A stretch of 36,366 nucleotides of DNA from Pseudomonadota bacterium (GTDB taxonomy: Bacteria > Campylobacterota > Campylobacteria > Campylobacterales > Campylobacteraceae). Positions 17,478-25,089 of this stretch are shown one piece after another (positions within the stretch are counted from its first letter, which is position 1; every line of letters begins with the position of its first letter). The stretch is taken from positions 1 to 36,366 of the forward strand of contig PDPI01000010.1 in NCBI GenBank assembly GCA_002746565.1, written 5' to 3'. The notes beneath the pieces were generated by a model. It saw nothing but the letters and a program-made list of their open reading frames with translations. It searched no databases and was not told the DNA's origin. Both the position numbers and the translations under genes were made by a program.

Positions 17478-18348
17478 GTTAGCTTATCCTTGGGCTTTGG
17501 CTCTTATAATTTTATTTATTTTTGGTTCAATCAAACTAAAACCAAAAGAAGATGCACTTTTACTCTCTGGACTTTGGGGAGATGGGGTTAATGCAAAAAG
17601 TTACCTTTTTATTTTCAAATGGCTTGGGATTTTATTTTTGATTTTTGCTCTTGCTTCTCCCATATCAAAGGAGGAATTTTTGCCAAATAAAAGACCAGCC
17701 AATGCTATCATGATGTGTCTTGATCTAAGTGGCTCCATGAAGTATGGTATGAATGGGGGCAGCAAGATAGAAGTAGCAAAAAGATTGGCAAGTAAGTTTG
17801 TACAAAAAAGAAAAGATGACCATGTGGGTTTGGTTGGATTTGCGGATTTTGCCTATATGGCAACCCCTTTGAGCTATGATACTAAAGCGGTTGGGGATGT
17901 TATCTCAAGGCTTGGTTTGGGAAATGGTACAGCTTTGAGGGATAGTATTTTTATGGCTTTAAGAATGCTCAAAAAATCCCAAGCTAAAGAAAAAATCATA
18001 GTGCTTTTAACAGATGGGATGGATAATGCAAGTCAGATGCCAATACAAACCTTACTGAAAATGATAAAAAAAGAGGGTGTGAAAATATATACCATAGGTG
18101 TTGGCAGAAGGGGAGATTTTGATTCTAGAATGTTAGCTTATATCTCAAAGATAAGTGGCGGAAAATTTTACCATGCAAATAGTGCTGGTGCCTTAAAAAG
18201 TGTTTATGAACAAATCAATAAGCTAGAAAAAAGTGAGCTTGAGGAAGAGAAGATAGAGCAGGTATATTATTATTACCAATATCCTTTATTTTTTGCCCTA
18301 TTGTTTTTTATTTTGTATTTATATTTTAAAGTAAGAAGGGGGAATTAG
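17470..18348 (+). CDS. batA: BatA-like VWA-domain membrane protein
   Basis: A 292-residue inner-membrane VWA protein of the aerotolerance family. Two N-terminal helices (about residues 5-20 and 45-63) and one C-terminal helix (about 268-286) flank a VWA domain with a complete MIDAS site: D85-x-S87-x-S89 in CLDLSGSM, the Thr in GNGTALRDS, and the Asp in LLTDGMDN. I use the ATG at 17470, which starts inside the end of the upstream gene; a longer frame from 17377 overlaps that gene for no benefit and lacks a membrane-type start. Bat proteins were linked to aerotolerance in Bacteroides; the role in Campylobacterota is less clear. Confidence 0.88.
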   Translation: MFELAYPWALALIILFIFGSIKLKPKEDALLLSGLWGDGVNAKSYLFIFKWLGILFLIFALASPISKEEFLPNKRPANAIMMCLDLSGSMKYGMNGGSKIEVAKRLASKFVQKRKDDHVGLVGFADFAYMATPLSYDTKAVGDVISRLGLGNGTALRDSIFMALRMLKKSQAKEKIIVLLTDGMDNASQMPIQTLLKMIKKEGVKIYTIGVGRRGDFDSRMLAYISKISGGKFYHANSAGALKSVYEQINKLEKSELEEEKIEQVYYYYQYPLFFALLFFILYLYFKVRRGN

Positions 18349-20034
18349 ATGAGCTTTGAAAATCCTGTATTTATCTATCTCATGTTACCTCCTCTTTTGA
18401 TTTTGGCCTATTTTGTTTTAAGCCGTGGGGCTAGTTATGAGAAATATTTTTCCCAAGAAGTTTTGGACAAGATTCTCATAAAAGGAGATGCCCTAGGTTC
18501 TCGTGGGAGAAATTTTTTACTTTTGATTGCCTTTGCATCTCTTATCATTTCTCTTGCTCGTCCTGTTACTAATGTTAAAGAGGTAAACCTAGATCTAAAT
18601 AGCAAAAATCTTGTAATTGCCATTGATATAAGTAGGTCCATGCTCTCAGATGATATCTATCCAAATAGATTAGAATTTGTAAAAAATAGACTTTATTATC
18701 TGATAGAAAAGTTAAGCCATACCAACATAGGCATAGTTGCCTTTGCAAAAAATGCCTTTTTGGTTTCCCCAATCACACATGATAAAAAGAGTTTAAAATT
18801 TTTACTAAAATCCCTAAGTAGCGATGTTGTTTCCGTACAAGGAACAGACATAGCAAATGCTTTAAAGCAGGTTAATAAAATATTTGTAAAAAGTGGAGTA
18901 AAGGATGTTTTTTTGGTTAGTGATGGTGGAGAAAGCGAGGATATACAAAGGGCTATAAGTGAGGCTAAAAAACATTCTTTGCATGTTAGTGTCATGGTGG
19001 TTGGAAGCAGGGAGGGTGGAAGCATAAGGCTAGAAAATGGGGAGTTATTAAAAGACAAAAATGGGGATATAGTAACCACTAGAAGAAATGAGAATTTAAG
19101 AAAATTGGCTATGGAAACAAATGGGGTTTATATAAAAGAATTTGGAAGTGGGGATGGGGTTAATCTGCTAGAAAAAAGCCTAAAAGAAGCTAAGGTAAAG
19201 GCACAAAAGAGTGTGAAAATGGCGCAAGAGTTGTTTATGTATCCGTTAATTTTTGGGTTTATTTTGATTTTTATAGCCTTACACGGTTTTAATAAAAGGG
19301 CTTTATTTTTTGTTTTGCCATTTTTATTTGTTAGCCCATCTAATGCTGGAGTTTTTGATTTTATGCATCTTAGCAAAGCAAAGGATGCCATAGAACAAAA
19401 AGATTATCAAGGAGCTATAAGCGAATATAATAAACTTAATCCAAACCCCCAAATCTCATACAATAAGGCTAACGCCTATTATAAAATGAAAAAATATGAT
19501 GAGGCTATAAATGAGTATAAAAAAATAAAAACTAATGATAAGGATTTTAAATCAAAGGTTTTATTTAATGAGGGAAATGCTTATGTGCAAAAACAAAAAT
19601 ATAAAGAGGCTTTAAAATCCTACGAAGAGGCAAAAAAACTAAATCCAGAAGATAGAGATATAGATAAAAATATAGAATATGTTAAGAAAAAAATGCAAAA
19701 ACAACAAAAACAAAATGATAAAAAAGACGACCAAAAGCAGCAAAAAGATCAAGACGAAAATCAGCAAGAAAAAAATGCTCAAAACAAAGAAAATAAGCAA
19801 AAAAATCAAGAAGATACCAAAAAGAAAAAGAAGGACAAAGAAAAAGAAAATTCCCAAGATCAAAGCGAACAAAATCAAAGCCAAGTAAAAAATCAAGATT
19901 TTGGGGATCTAAATCAAAGTTTGGATGATCTAGAGGGTAAAAAATGGGAAAAGATGATAAAAGATAAGGCTTTTAAAACTAGGCCTGTGATTTTAGGAGA
20001 GAGAAAAGGGAATGAAGATGGGATTGATTGGTAA
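18349..20034 (+). CDS. BatB-BatC fusion: VWA domain plus TPR repeats
   Basis: A 561-residue protein joining two functions usually found in separate Bat proteins. Residues 1-320 are BatB-like: two N-terminal helices (about 8-24 and 55-72), a VWA domain with MIDAS D93-x-S95-x-S97 in AIDISRSM, the TDIANAL Thr, and VSDGGESE, then helices near 297-312 and 317-333. Residues about 340-445 hold TPR-like repeats (ISYNKANAYYKMKKYDEAIN and VLFNEGNAYVQKQKYKEALK). Residues about 447-520 are a Lys/Gln/Asp/Glu-rich tail of low complexity, then a short conserved end. It is contiguous with batA. The TPR part probably faces the periplasm, by analogy with BatC. Confidence 0.87.
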   Translation: MSFENPVFIYLMLPPLLILAYFVLSRGASYEKYFSQEVLDKILIKGDALGSRGRNFLLLIAFASLIISLARPVTNVKEVNLDLNSKNLVIAIDISRSMLSDDIYPNRLEFVKNRLYYLIEKLSHTNIGIVAFAKNAFLVSPITHDKKSLKFLLKSLSSDVVSVQGTDIANALKQVNKIFVKSGVKDVFLVSDGGESEDIQRAISEAKKHSLHVSVMVVGSREGGSIRLENGELLKDKNGDIVTTRRNENLRKLAMETNGVYIKEFGSGDGVNLLEKSLKEAKVKAQKSVKMAQELFMYPLIFGFILIFIALHGFNKRALFFVLPFLFVSPSNAGVFDFMHLSKAKDAIEQKDYQGAISEYNKLNPNPQISYNKANAYYKMKKYDEAINEYKKIKTNDKDFKSKVLFNEGNAYVQKQKYKEALKSYEEAKKLNPEDRDIDKNIEYVKKKMQKQQKQNDKKDDQKQQKDQDENQQEKNAQNKENKQKNQEDTKKKKKDKEKENSQDQSEQNQSQVKNQDFGDLNQSLDDLEGKKWEKMIKDKAFKTRPVILGERKGNEDGIDW

Positions 20035-21475
20035 GATAGGATTATTTTTTATTTTAGTAGCCTCGGTTTTTGGGGCTAAACTAGAAATATCAAATACAGA
20101 GATTGTTGCTGGAGAAAGGGTAGTTTTTAAGCTCAGTGCCAATGGGCAGGATGTGAAGTTTCCCCAAATTGATGATATAGATGGATTTGTGGTTTCAAAG
20201 GGTGGAGTGCAAAGGAGTTCTAGCTCTTATACTAAGATCATAAATGGAAAAATCCAAAGGGAAAATAAAAATATTTTTTCCCAAAGCTATGCCTTTTTTC
20301 CAAATAAAGATATTACTATTCCAGCTTTCATCGTCGAAGTTGATGGTAAGGAAGAATATACTAAACCTTTTAAAATAAAGATAATTTCCCAAGATCAGAT
20401 GGATAAAAAAATTCCTTATAAAGTAAGCTTACATGTGGACAATCAAAATCCTTATGTGGGAGAAGTGATAAAAATTTTTCTCCAAATAAGGCTTGATGAG
20501 AGATTGGATGTGGGAGATGTTAGGCTTGGAAAGAATGATTTTGGGGATTTATTTGTAGATGATAAGCCAGTTCAAAGCGGTAAAAATGAAAATGGGTATA
20601 AGATTTTAAATATTGAATATTGGGCAAGGGCATTAAAAAAGGGCGATCTAGAAATCAAACCCTTTGAAGTTCTTTTAGGTTTTGCCCAAAGAGAGCGGGA
20701 TATTTTTTCCATATTTGGGCAAAACTATGACTATAAAACCATCCGTTCAAATCCCCTTACCTTACATGTAAAAGCTCTTCCAAAGGGTGTTAGTGCTGTG
20801 GGAGATTTTAAGATAGATGCTAAGGTGGATAAAACTAGCACTAATGCAGGAAAACCCGTAAATGTGGAAGTTAGCATAAGCGGAATTGGCGGTTTAGGAG
20901 AGATTGAGAGTTTAAAAAAAGAAGTTGAAAACGCCACCATTTATGATGATAAGCCTATCCTAAAAACCCAGGTTGAAAATGGGGTTTACAAGAGCAAATG
21001 GAGCCAAAAATTAGCCTATGTTGGGACAAAGGATTTTACCATAGAACCCTTTATTTTTAAGTTTTTAGATCCAAGGACAAATAAGGTAAAAATCATACAA
21101 ACAAAACCCATAAAAGTTAAGGTTCAAGGGGAGCTCAGCAAGAGCGTCGAGGTTTGGAATGCAAGTATAGAAAAGCCCCTAGAAACAAAGTTTATAGTAA
21201 AAAAAGAGGGCATAAACTGGCTATGGCTTATCTTGGCTTTTTTCCTTGGAATGGTAACAGAATTTATACTTTTTAAGATCAAACGAGCAAAACTTAAAAA
21301 AACAAAACTTTTCAAAAACCAAAGGGACATTTTACAAGAAATCTTGCATCTAAAGGGTAAAAATGAGGAGCTTGATGGATGGATAGAAAAATTGGAAAAT
21401 AATATTTATGGTGGGGATAATCATAAGATTAACAAAAAAGCCATAGGGAAGATTTTGAAAAAATTATACATTTAA
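20018..21475 (+). CDS. batD: BatD-like membrane-anchored protein
   Basis: A protein of about 485 residues with an N-terminal signal peptide (IGKIGLFFILVASVFGAKL), a large periplasmic region of immunoglobulin-like beta domains (VVAGERVVFKLS and PYVGEVIKIFLQIR are typical strand starts), one helix near residues 402-422 (WLWLILAFFLGMVTEFILF) and a basic, helical cytoplasmic tail. This is the BatD layout. The ATG at 20018 is preferred over 20012 because AAGGGA ends six bases upstream of it but directly abuts the earlier one. The start lies inside the end of the batB fusion gene, so translation is probably coupled. Last gene of the operon. Confidence 0.85.
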   Translation: MGLIGKIGLFFILVASVFGAKLEISNTEIVAGERVVFKLSANGQDVKFPQIDDIDGFVVSKGGVQRSSSSYTKIINGKIQRENKNIFSQSYAFFPNKDITIPAFIVEVDGKEEYTKPFKIKIISQDQMDKKIPYKVSLHVDNQNPYVGEVIKIFLQIRLDERLDVGDVRLGKNDFGDLFVDDKPVQSGKNENGYKILNIEYWARALKKGDLEIKPFEVLLGFAQRERDIFSIFGQNYDYKTIRSNPLTLHVKALPKGVSAVGDFKIDAKVDKTSTNAGKPVNVEVSISGIGGLGEIESLKKEVENATIYDDKPILKTQVENGVYKSKWSQKLAYVGTKDFTIEPFIFKFLDPRTNKVKIIQTKPIKVKVQGELSKSVEVWNASIEKPLETKFIVKKEGINWLWLILAFFLGMVTEFILFKIKRAKLKKTKLFKNQRDILQEILHLKGKNEELDGWIEKLENNIYGGDNHKINKKAIGKILKKLYI

Positions 21476-21568
21476 AAACTAAAAATAATACAAATTTAAT
21501 CACATCTTAACCAATTGTTTATTTTTGTATGTTAGATTTAGGCTCAATTTTTTAAAAAAAGGAAAAAG

Positions 21569-22741
21569 ATGAAAAAATTAGTGTTACTTTCACTTGCTGC
21601 GAGTTCTTTGCTTTTTGCGGGCGGCTCTATTGATAGTATTGATCTAAAAGACTATAAGGTGGTTGAGGGAACTTATTCTAAGGCTTATTTAAATGGAGGA
21701 TTAACGATTGAGGGCGGAAACCAAGATCAAACAAGCTATACTGGGTATTTGGGTGCAAATACAAACTCACTTTATACAAGCAAGTCTTATTCTTGGAGTT
21801 TAAATGGTCTTGCAAGGGCTGATTTTAGCAGGGGAGATAAAAAGGGGGATAGTACAAAAAAGAGTTATGGTGCTAAATTGGGTACTACTTTTGATAAGTA
21901 TTTGTTTGATGATGATACATTTTTTGGATATGGAAGTGCTGATCTTGGTTATAGAAAGTTAGCCATGTCTGATGATGCGGATGATCCATATTTTAAGATC
22001 GGAGCTGGTGTTGGTTATGGTAGAATGTACGATGCTACACCTTTAGCAAAATCTTTAAGGATATTAGAAGATCTTGTAAAATACAACATTGTTAAAGCTA
22101 ACCTAGCCCAAGGGGTAGCTTTTGCTTTAGCTAAAGTTGTTGATATAGAAGATGAATATGAAAGCAAGTATGGTTCTGTTGATTATAAGGCATACTGGTA
22201 TGAGGCTATGGAAAAAGTTCTTCAGGAAAATGGAGCTTTGATCAATGGAAGTTTGGGTGCCTTTGGAGTGGCCAGGATCACTGAAGTTCTTGATATCGAG
22301 AAGGTAGCCCAAAGATTGCACGGGTGGAAAGTAAGAGGTGGATTTGGTAAAATAATATCCAATTATGACGGGGAAAGCGAGGATGTTACTATTGATTTGG
22401 GATTTGATTATGGGCTTCCTTTAGGACTTAATACTCAGATTATCAATAGCGCTTCAATATCAAAGGTGTTAAATGATTCGGATCTAGAATTTACATTTAG
22501 CAACACACTAACTCACACTTATGAATTTTCCGATAGAATTGACTGGGAAAATAGCTGGAAATTGGATTTTGCGAAATATGATGAAGCTGATGATGTAACT
22601 ACAAATACCCTATCTAGTACTTTTACTTATTATTTAGCCAATCAGTTATCTTATGATCTAACCCTTTCTGCAGGTAAAACAACCGGCATGGATGATTGGG
22701 ATACAAAACTTTATACAGGCATAACATATAGACTTAAATGA
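21569..22741 (+). CDS. Outer-membrane beta-barrel protein with a helical insert
   Basis: A 390-residue exported protein with signal peptide MKKLVLLSLAASSLLFAGG. Alternating hydrophobic and polar residues with frequent aromatic ends (YSWSLNGLARADFS, FTFSNTLTHTYEF, STFTYYLANQLSYDLTLSAG, YTGITYRLK) indicate beta-barrel strands before residue 155 and after residue 255. The part in between (about 155-250: ATPLAKSLRILEDLVKYNIV, IEDEYESKYGSVDYKAYWYE) is helical and would sit as a plug or large periplasmic loop. I do not recognise a named family. Strong AAGGAAAAAG ribosome binding site; a terminator-like hairpin follows at 22776. Confidence 0.7.
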   Translation: MKKLVLLSLAASSLLFAGGSIDSIDLKDYKVVEGTYSKAYLNGGLTIEGGNQDQTSYTGYLGANTNSLYTSKSYSWSLNGLARADFSRGDKKGDSTKKSYGAKLGTTFDKYLFDDDTFFGYGSADLGYRKLAMSDDADDPYFKIGAGVGYGRMYDATPLAKSLRILEDLVKYNIVKANLAQGVAFALAKVVDIEDEYESKYGSVDYKAYWYEAMEKVLQENGALINGSLGAFGVARITEVLDIEKVAQRLHGWKVRGGFGKIISNYDGESEDVTIDLGFDYGLPLGLNTQIINSASISKVLNDSDLEFTFSNTLTHTYEFSDRIDWENSWKLDFAKYDEADDVTTNTLSSTFTYYLANQLSYDLTLSAGKTTGMDDWDTKLYTGITYRLK

Positions 22742-22775
22742 TAAAATTTTTTAAAGGTCTATAAAAGTTTGCCAA

Positions 22776-22804
22776 GGCACTGACTAAACAATAAAGTCAG
22801 TGCC
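22776..22804 (+). terminator. Hairpin downstream of the outer-membrane protein gene
   Basis: GGCACTGACT, a nine-base loop and AGTCAGTGCC form a perfect 10-bp stem that can be lengthened by T-A pairs. No U run follows (GAAAATGG), so it may be a processing or 3'-end hairpin. Its right arm is the first part of a dispersed repeat. Confidence 0.5.
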
Positions 22805-22851
22805 GAAAATGGATAACTAGCAGAGTAAACATTTTTCCAAAATGCCATTTA
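22795..22851. repeat. 57-nt dispersed intergenic repeat, copy A
   Basis: Aligns without gaps to 31994-32050, 47 of 57 bases equal by my count. Both copies keep a small hairpin (CATTTT, three-base loop, AAAATG here) and end in ATGCCATTTA. It lies between a terminal hairpin and the plsY promoter (TAAAAT at 22898). Confidence 0.75.
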
Positions 22852-22932
22852 TCGTTGTTTGGCGTGTTTCATAATATATTATTAATCATTTTTTAGATAA
22901 AATCTGACTTATTTTGAGATTAGGAAAAATTA

Positions 22933-23574
22933 ATGTTTAATTCTATTTTGGAAATGTTTGCAAACCCAAATATTCAGTTTTATTTGCTGGGATATTTGGT
23001 TGGTGGCATACCTTTTGGGTTTTTATTGGCGAAATATTTTGGTAAGGTAAATATACGAGAGGTTGGAAGTAGGAGCGTTGGGGGAACCAATGTTTTAAGG
23101 GCCTTGAAAGAAACAAATCCCACTTTAGCTAAAAAGTTAGCCTTTAGTACGGTTTTGCTAGATGCATCTAAGGGTTTAGCGGTTATTGCTTTAGCTTCGC
23201 TGATGGGCTTTGATGCCATTGTGCAGTGGACTATCGGAGTTTGCGCTGTTTTGGGACATTGTTTTAGCCCCTATTTGAAATTTGAAGGTGGAAAGGGTGT
23301 TGCCACGGCCGTTGGAGTTATGGTTTGGTTTTTGCCTTTGGAGGTTTTACTAGCGCTTATAGCTTGGGTTGTCTTGGGAAAAACCTTAAAAATCTCTTCG
23401 GTTTCATCCTTGGGAGCCTTAGTGGTTTTTATAATCTCAAGTTATATTTTTCATGCCAATATGCCCCAGATCCAAACCCATGCGCCGATTTTTATCATCT
23501 CATTTATCATTGTTTATAAACACATTCCAAATATAATAAGACTTTTTTCCGGACAAGAAAAGCGAGTTATATGA
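22933..23574 (+). CDS. plsY: Glycerol-3-phosphate acyltransferase PlsY
   Basis: An inner-membrane acyltransferase of 213 residues that moves the acyl group from acyl-phosphate to glycerol 3-phosphate, the first step of phospholipid synthesis. Conserved loops are visible: IPFGFLLAKYFGKVNIREVG, the GS-x2-V-G-x-TNVLR loop (SVGGTNVLRAL), and the glycine-rich FEGGKGVATAVG near residues 117-128. About five to six membrane helices alternate with these loops. TAAAAT at 22898 is a probable -10 box, and GATTAGGAAAAATTA gives the ribosome binding site. It overlaps folB by four bases (ATGA), a pairing common in Campylobacterota. Confidence 0.95.
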   Translation: MFNSILEMFANPNIQFYLLGYLVGGIPFGFLLAKYFGKVNIREVGSRSVGGTNVLRALKETNPTLAKKLAFSTVLLDASKGLAVIALASLMGFDAIVQWTIGVCAVLGHCFSPYLKFEGGKGVATAVGVMVWFLPLEVLLALIAWVVLGKTLKISSVSSLGALVVFIISSYIFHANMPQIQTHAPIFIISFIIVYKHIPNIIRLFSGQEKRVI

Positions 23575-23891
23575 AGGTTTTAGTTGAGGGTTTGAGTTTT
23601 AAATGTATTATTGGGCTTTTGGACTTTGAAAGAAAGAGGGTTCAAAGGGTTATTTTAGATGTTGGTTTAGTGGTAAAGGATGATGATTTTGTTGATTATG
23701 CCAAAGTTGCCAGGCTTATAAAAAAAACCTATAAGAAGGAAAAATTTTTCAAAGTTGAGGATTCGCTTTTGCGTGTAAGTGAAGTTTTAAAGAAAAAATT
23801 TCCCCAAATTCAAAGGATAAAAATAAAAATTATCAAACCAGATATTCTTTCAAAATGCCGTGTTGGTGCGGTCTATAAAAAAAGATATTAA
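23571..23891 (+). CDS. folB: Dihydroneopterin aldolase-like protein
   Basis: A 106-residue FolB-family protein of folate synthesis, which cleaves 7,8-dihydroneopterin. The start VEGLSFKCIIGLLDFERKRV carries the conserved G-(L/I)-x-x-x-E-R segment near residue 20, and FVDYAKVARLI matches the usual V-(D/N)-Y substrate strand. The later K-I-x-I-x-K-P segment (KIIKPDIL) and C-terminal strand are also recognisable. It is shorter than typical FolB (about 115-120), as in other Campylobacterota. Coupled to plsY through an ATGA overlap. Cytoplasmic. Confidence 0.82.
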   Translation: MKVLVEGLSFKCIIGLLDFERKRVQRVILDVGLVVKDDDFVDYAKVARLIKKTYKKEKFFKVEDSLLRVSEVLKKKFPQIQRIKIKIIKPDILSKCRVGAVYKKRY

Positions 23892-23909
23892 ATTTTTTTT
23901 AAAAGTTCT

Positions 23910-23938
23910 TGAATTTGTGCTTAAAATATGGTACAATC
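23910..23938 (+). promoter_or_regulatory. Sigma70-type promoter of hsrA
   Basis: TTGAAT (23910-23915), a 17-base spacer and an extended -10 TGG-TACAAT (23930-23938), 30 bases before the ATG. This is the best spaced -35/-10 pair outside the ribosomal operon, fitting a highly expressed essential regulator. Confidence 0.65.
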
Positions 23939-23967
23939 ACGCTTTAAATTAGAATTAAGGAAATAAG

Positions 23968-24639
23968 ATGCGTATTTTAATAGTAGAAGATGATGTAGCT
24001 CTAAATAAAACTATATCCGATGGATTACAAGAGTTTGGTTATCAAACCGATAGTTCTGAAAATTATAAAGATGCAGAATATTATATAGGAATTAGAAACT
24101 ATGACTTGATCTTGGTTGATTGGGTGTTGCCAGATGGGGATGGGGTTGATCTTATAAGCTTTATTAAGCAAAAGTCTCCTCGCACTTCGACCGTTGTGAT
24201 TTCTGAAAAAGATGATAAGGTTAGCGAGATAAAAGCTCTAAAGGCTGGGGCTGATGACTACATTAAAAAGCCCTTTGATTTTGATATCCTAGTTGCGCGC
24301 CTTGAGGCAAGACTTAGGTTTGGTGGAACAAATGTTATCAAGATAGACGATCTCACAATAGACCCAGATGAGGAAAAGATTACCTACAAAGAGCAAGATA
24401 TTGAACTTAAAGGAAAGCCCTTTGAGGTCTTAACCCACCTTGCACGCCATTCTGATCAGATTGTATCAAAAGAACAACTCTTAGATGCCATTTGGGAAGA
24501 GCCTGAACTTGTAACTCCAAATGTTATTGAAGTCGCCATAAATCAAATAAGACAAAAAATGGATAAGCCTTTAAATATATCCACCATAGAAACCGTTAGG
24601 CGTAGGGGATATAGATTTTGTTTTCCAAAAAAAATATAA
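23968..24639 (+). CDS. hsrA: HsrA/CosR-type response regulator with an intact receiver
   Basis: A 223-residue OmpR-class regulator, the homologue of Helicobacter HsrA (HP1043) and Campylobacter CosR, an essential orphan regulator that coordinates oxidative stress and growth. Residues about 120-223 are very close to that family (KGKPFEVLTHLARHSDQIV, DAIWEEPELVTPNVIEVA, ETVRRRGYRFCFP). Unlike H. pylori HsrA, the receiver keeps every classical residue: E7/D8/D9, D51 in LVDWVLPDGDG, S79 and K101. No kinase gene is adjacent. It has its own promoter and a strong terminator downstream, so it is transcribed alone. It may be phosphorylatable here. Confidence 0.93.
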   Translation: MRILIVEDDVALNKTISDGLQEFGYQTDSSENYKDAEYYIGIRNYDLILVDWVLPDGDGVDLISFIKQKSPRTSTVVISEKDDKVSEIKALKAGADDYIKKPFDFDILVARLEARLRFGGTNVIKIDDLTIDPDEEKITYKEQDIELKGKPFEVLTHLARHSDQIVSKEQLLDAIWEEPELVTPNVIEVAINQIRQKMDKPLNISTIETVRRRGYRFCFPKKI

Positions 24640-24652
24640 ACTTTTAAATTTT

Positions 24653-24694
24653 ATTCCAATTAGTTTCCCTTTGTTGGGGCTAATTGGAATTTTT
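24653..24694 (+). terminator. Intrinsic terminator of hsrA
   Basis: ATTCCAATTAG and CTAATTGGAAT form a perfect 11-bp stem around a C/G-capable inner loop, followed by TTTT. It lies 13 bases after the hsrA stop. Confidence 0.88.
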
Positions 24695-24800
24695 CTCAAA
24701 TTCTTCTGACGTTTTCCCCCAAATTATGCCCATTTTTATCAAAAATCAATAAAATCAATAAAATATCATTTTTTTAAATCTTATTAAAGTTTTTTTAGTG

Positions 24801-24806
24801 TATAAC
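24801..24806 (+). promoter_or_regulatory. Probable -10 box for the ferredoxin gene
   Basis: TATAAC preceded by TG, 31 bases before the ATG, in a long AT-rich spacer after the hsrA terminator. No good -35 is seen. Confidence 0.4.
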
Positions 24807-24837
24807 ACTACCAACGATTTAAATTGCAAGGAAGATT

Positions 24838-25089
24838 ATGTCTTTAATGATAACCGATGAATGTATAGCTTGTGATGCATGCAGGGATGAATGCCCAAGC
24901 GAAGCCATAGAAGAATCAGATCCTATTTATATGATAGAGCCAGATGTTTGTACCGAATGTGTTGGTTTTTATGATGAGCCTTTTTGTGTTTCCGTTTGCC
25001 CAGTAGATTGTATCACTTCAGATCCAGATAATATAGAAAGTGCGGAAGAGTTGAGGTTTAAGTATCAGCAATTAGTAAGTGAACAATAG
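24838..25089 (+). CDS. 2[4Fe-4S] ferredoxin, YfhL/Allochromatium type
   Basis: An 83-residue low-potential electron carrier. The first cluster motif is CIACDACRDECP (C-x2-C-x2-C-x3-CP) and the second is CTECVGFYDEPFCVSVCP, where the second and third Cys are eight residues apart. That long insert plus the C-terminal helix (AEELRFKYQQLVSEQ) is typical of the YfhL/A. vinosum ferredoxin group. Acidic throughout, with no signal, so cytoplasmic. AAGGAAG is the ribosome binding site. Its stop overlaps the next GTG by one base, so ppx/gppA is co-transcribed; this pairing recurs in Campylobacterota. Confidence 0.94.
   Translation: MSLMITDECIACDACRDECPSEAIEESDPIYMIEPDVCTECVGFYDEPFCVSVCPVDCITSDPDNIESAEELRFKYQQLVSEQ

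Noticed and set aside
19639..19896. Minus-strand open frame of Leu/Ile/Phe residues
   Set aside because: It is the complement of the Lys/Gln-rich tail of the BatB fusion and has no start signal or membrane-protein character of its own.
22776..22804. Standard intrinsic terminator
   Set aside because: The stem is strong but no U tract follows, so I list it only as a terminator-like hairpin with reduced confidence.
22795..22851. CRISPR repeat
   Set aside because: The two copies of this repeat are 9 kb apart with no array or cas genes; they are dispersed intergenic elements.
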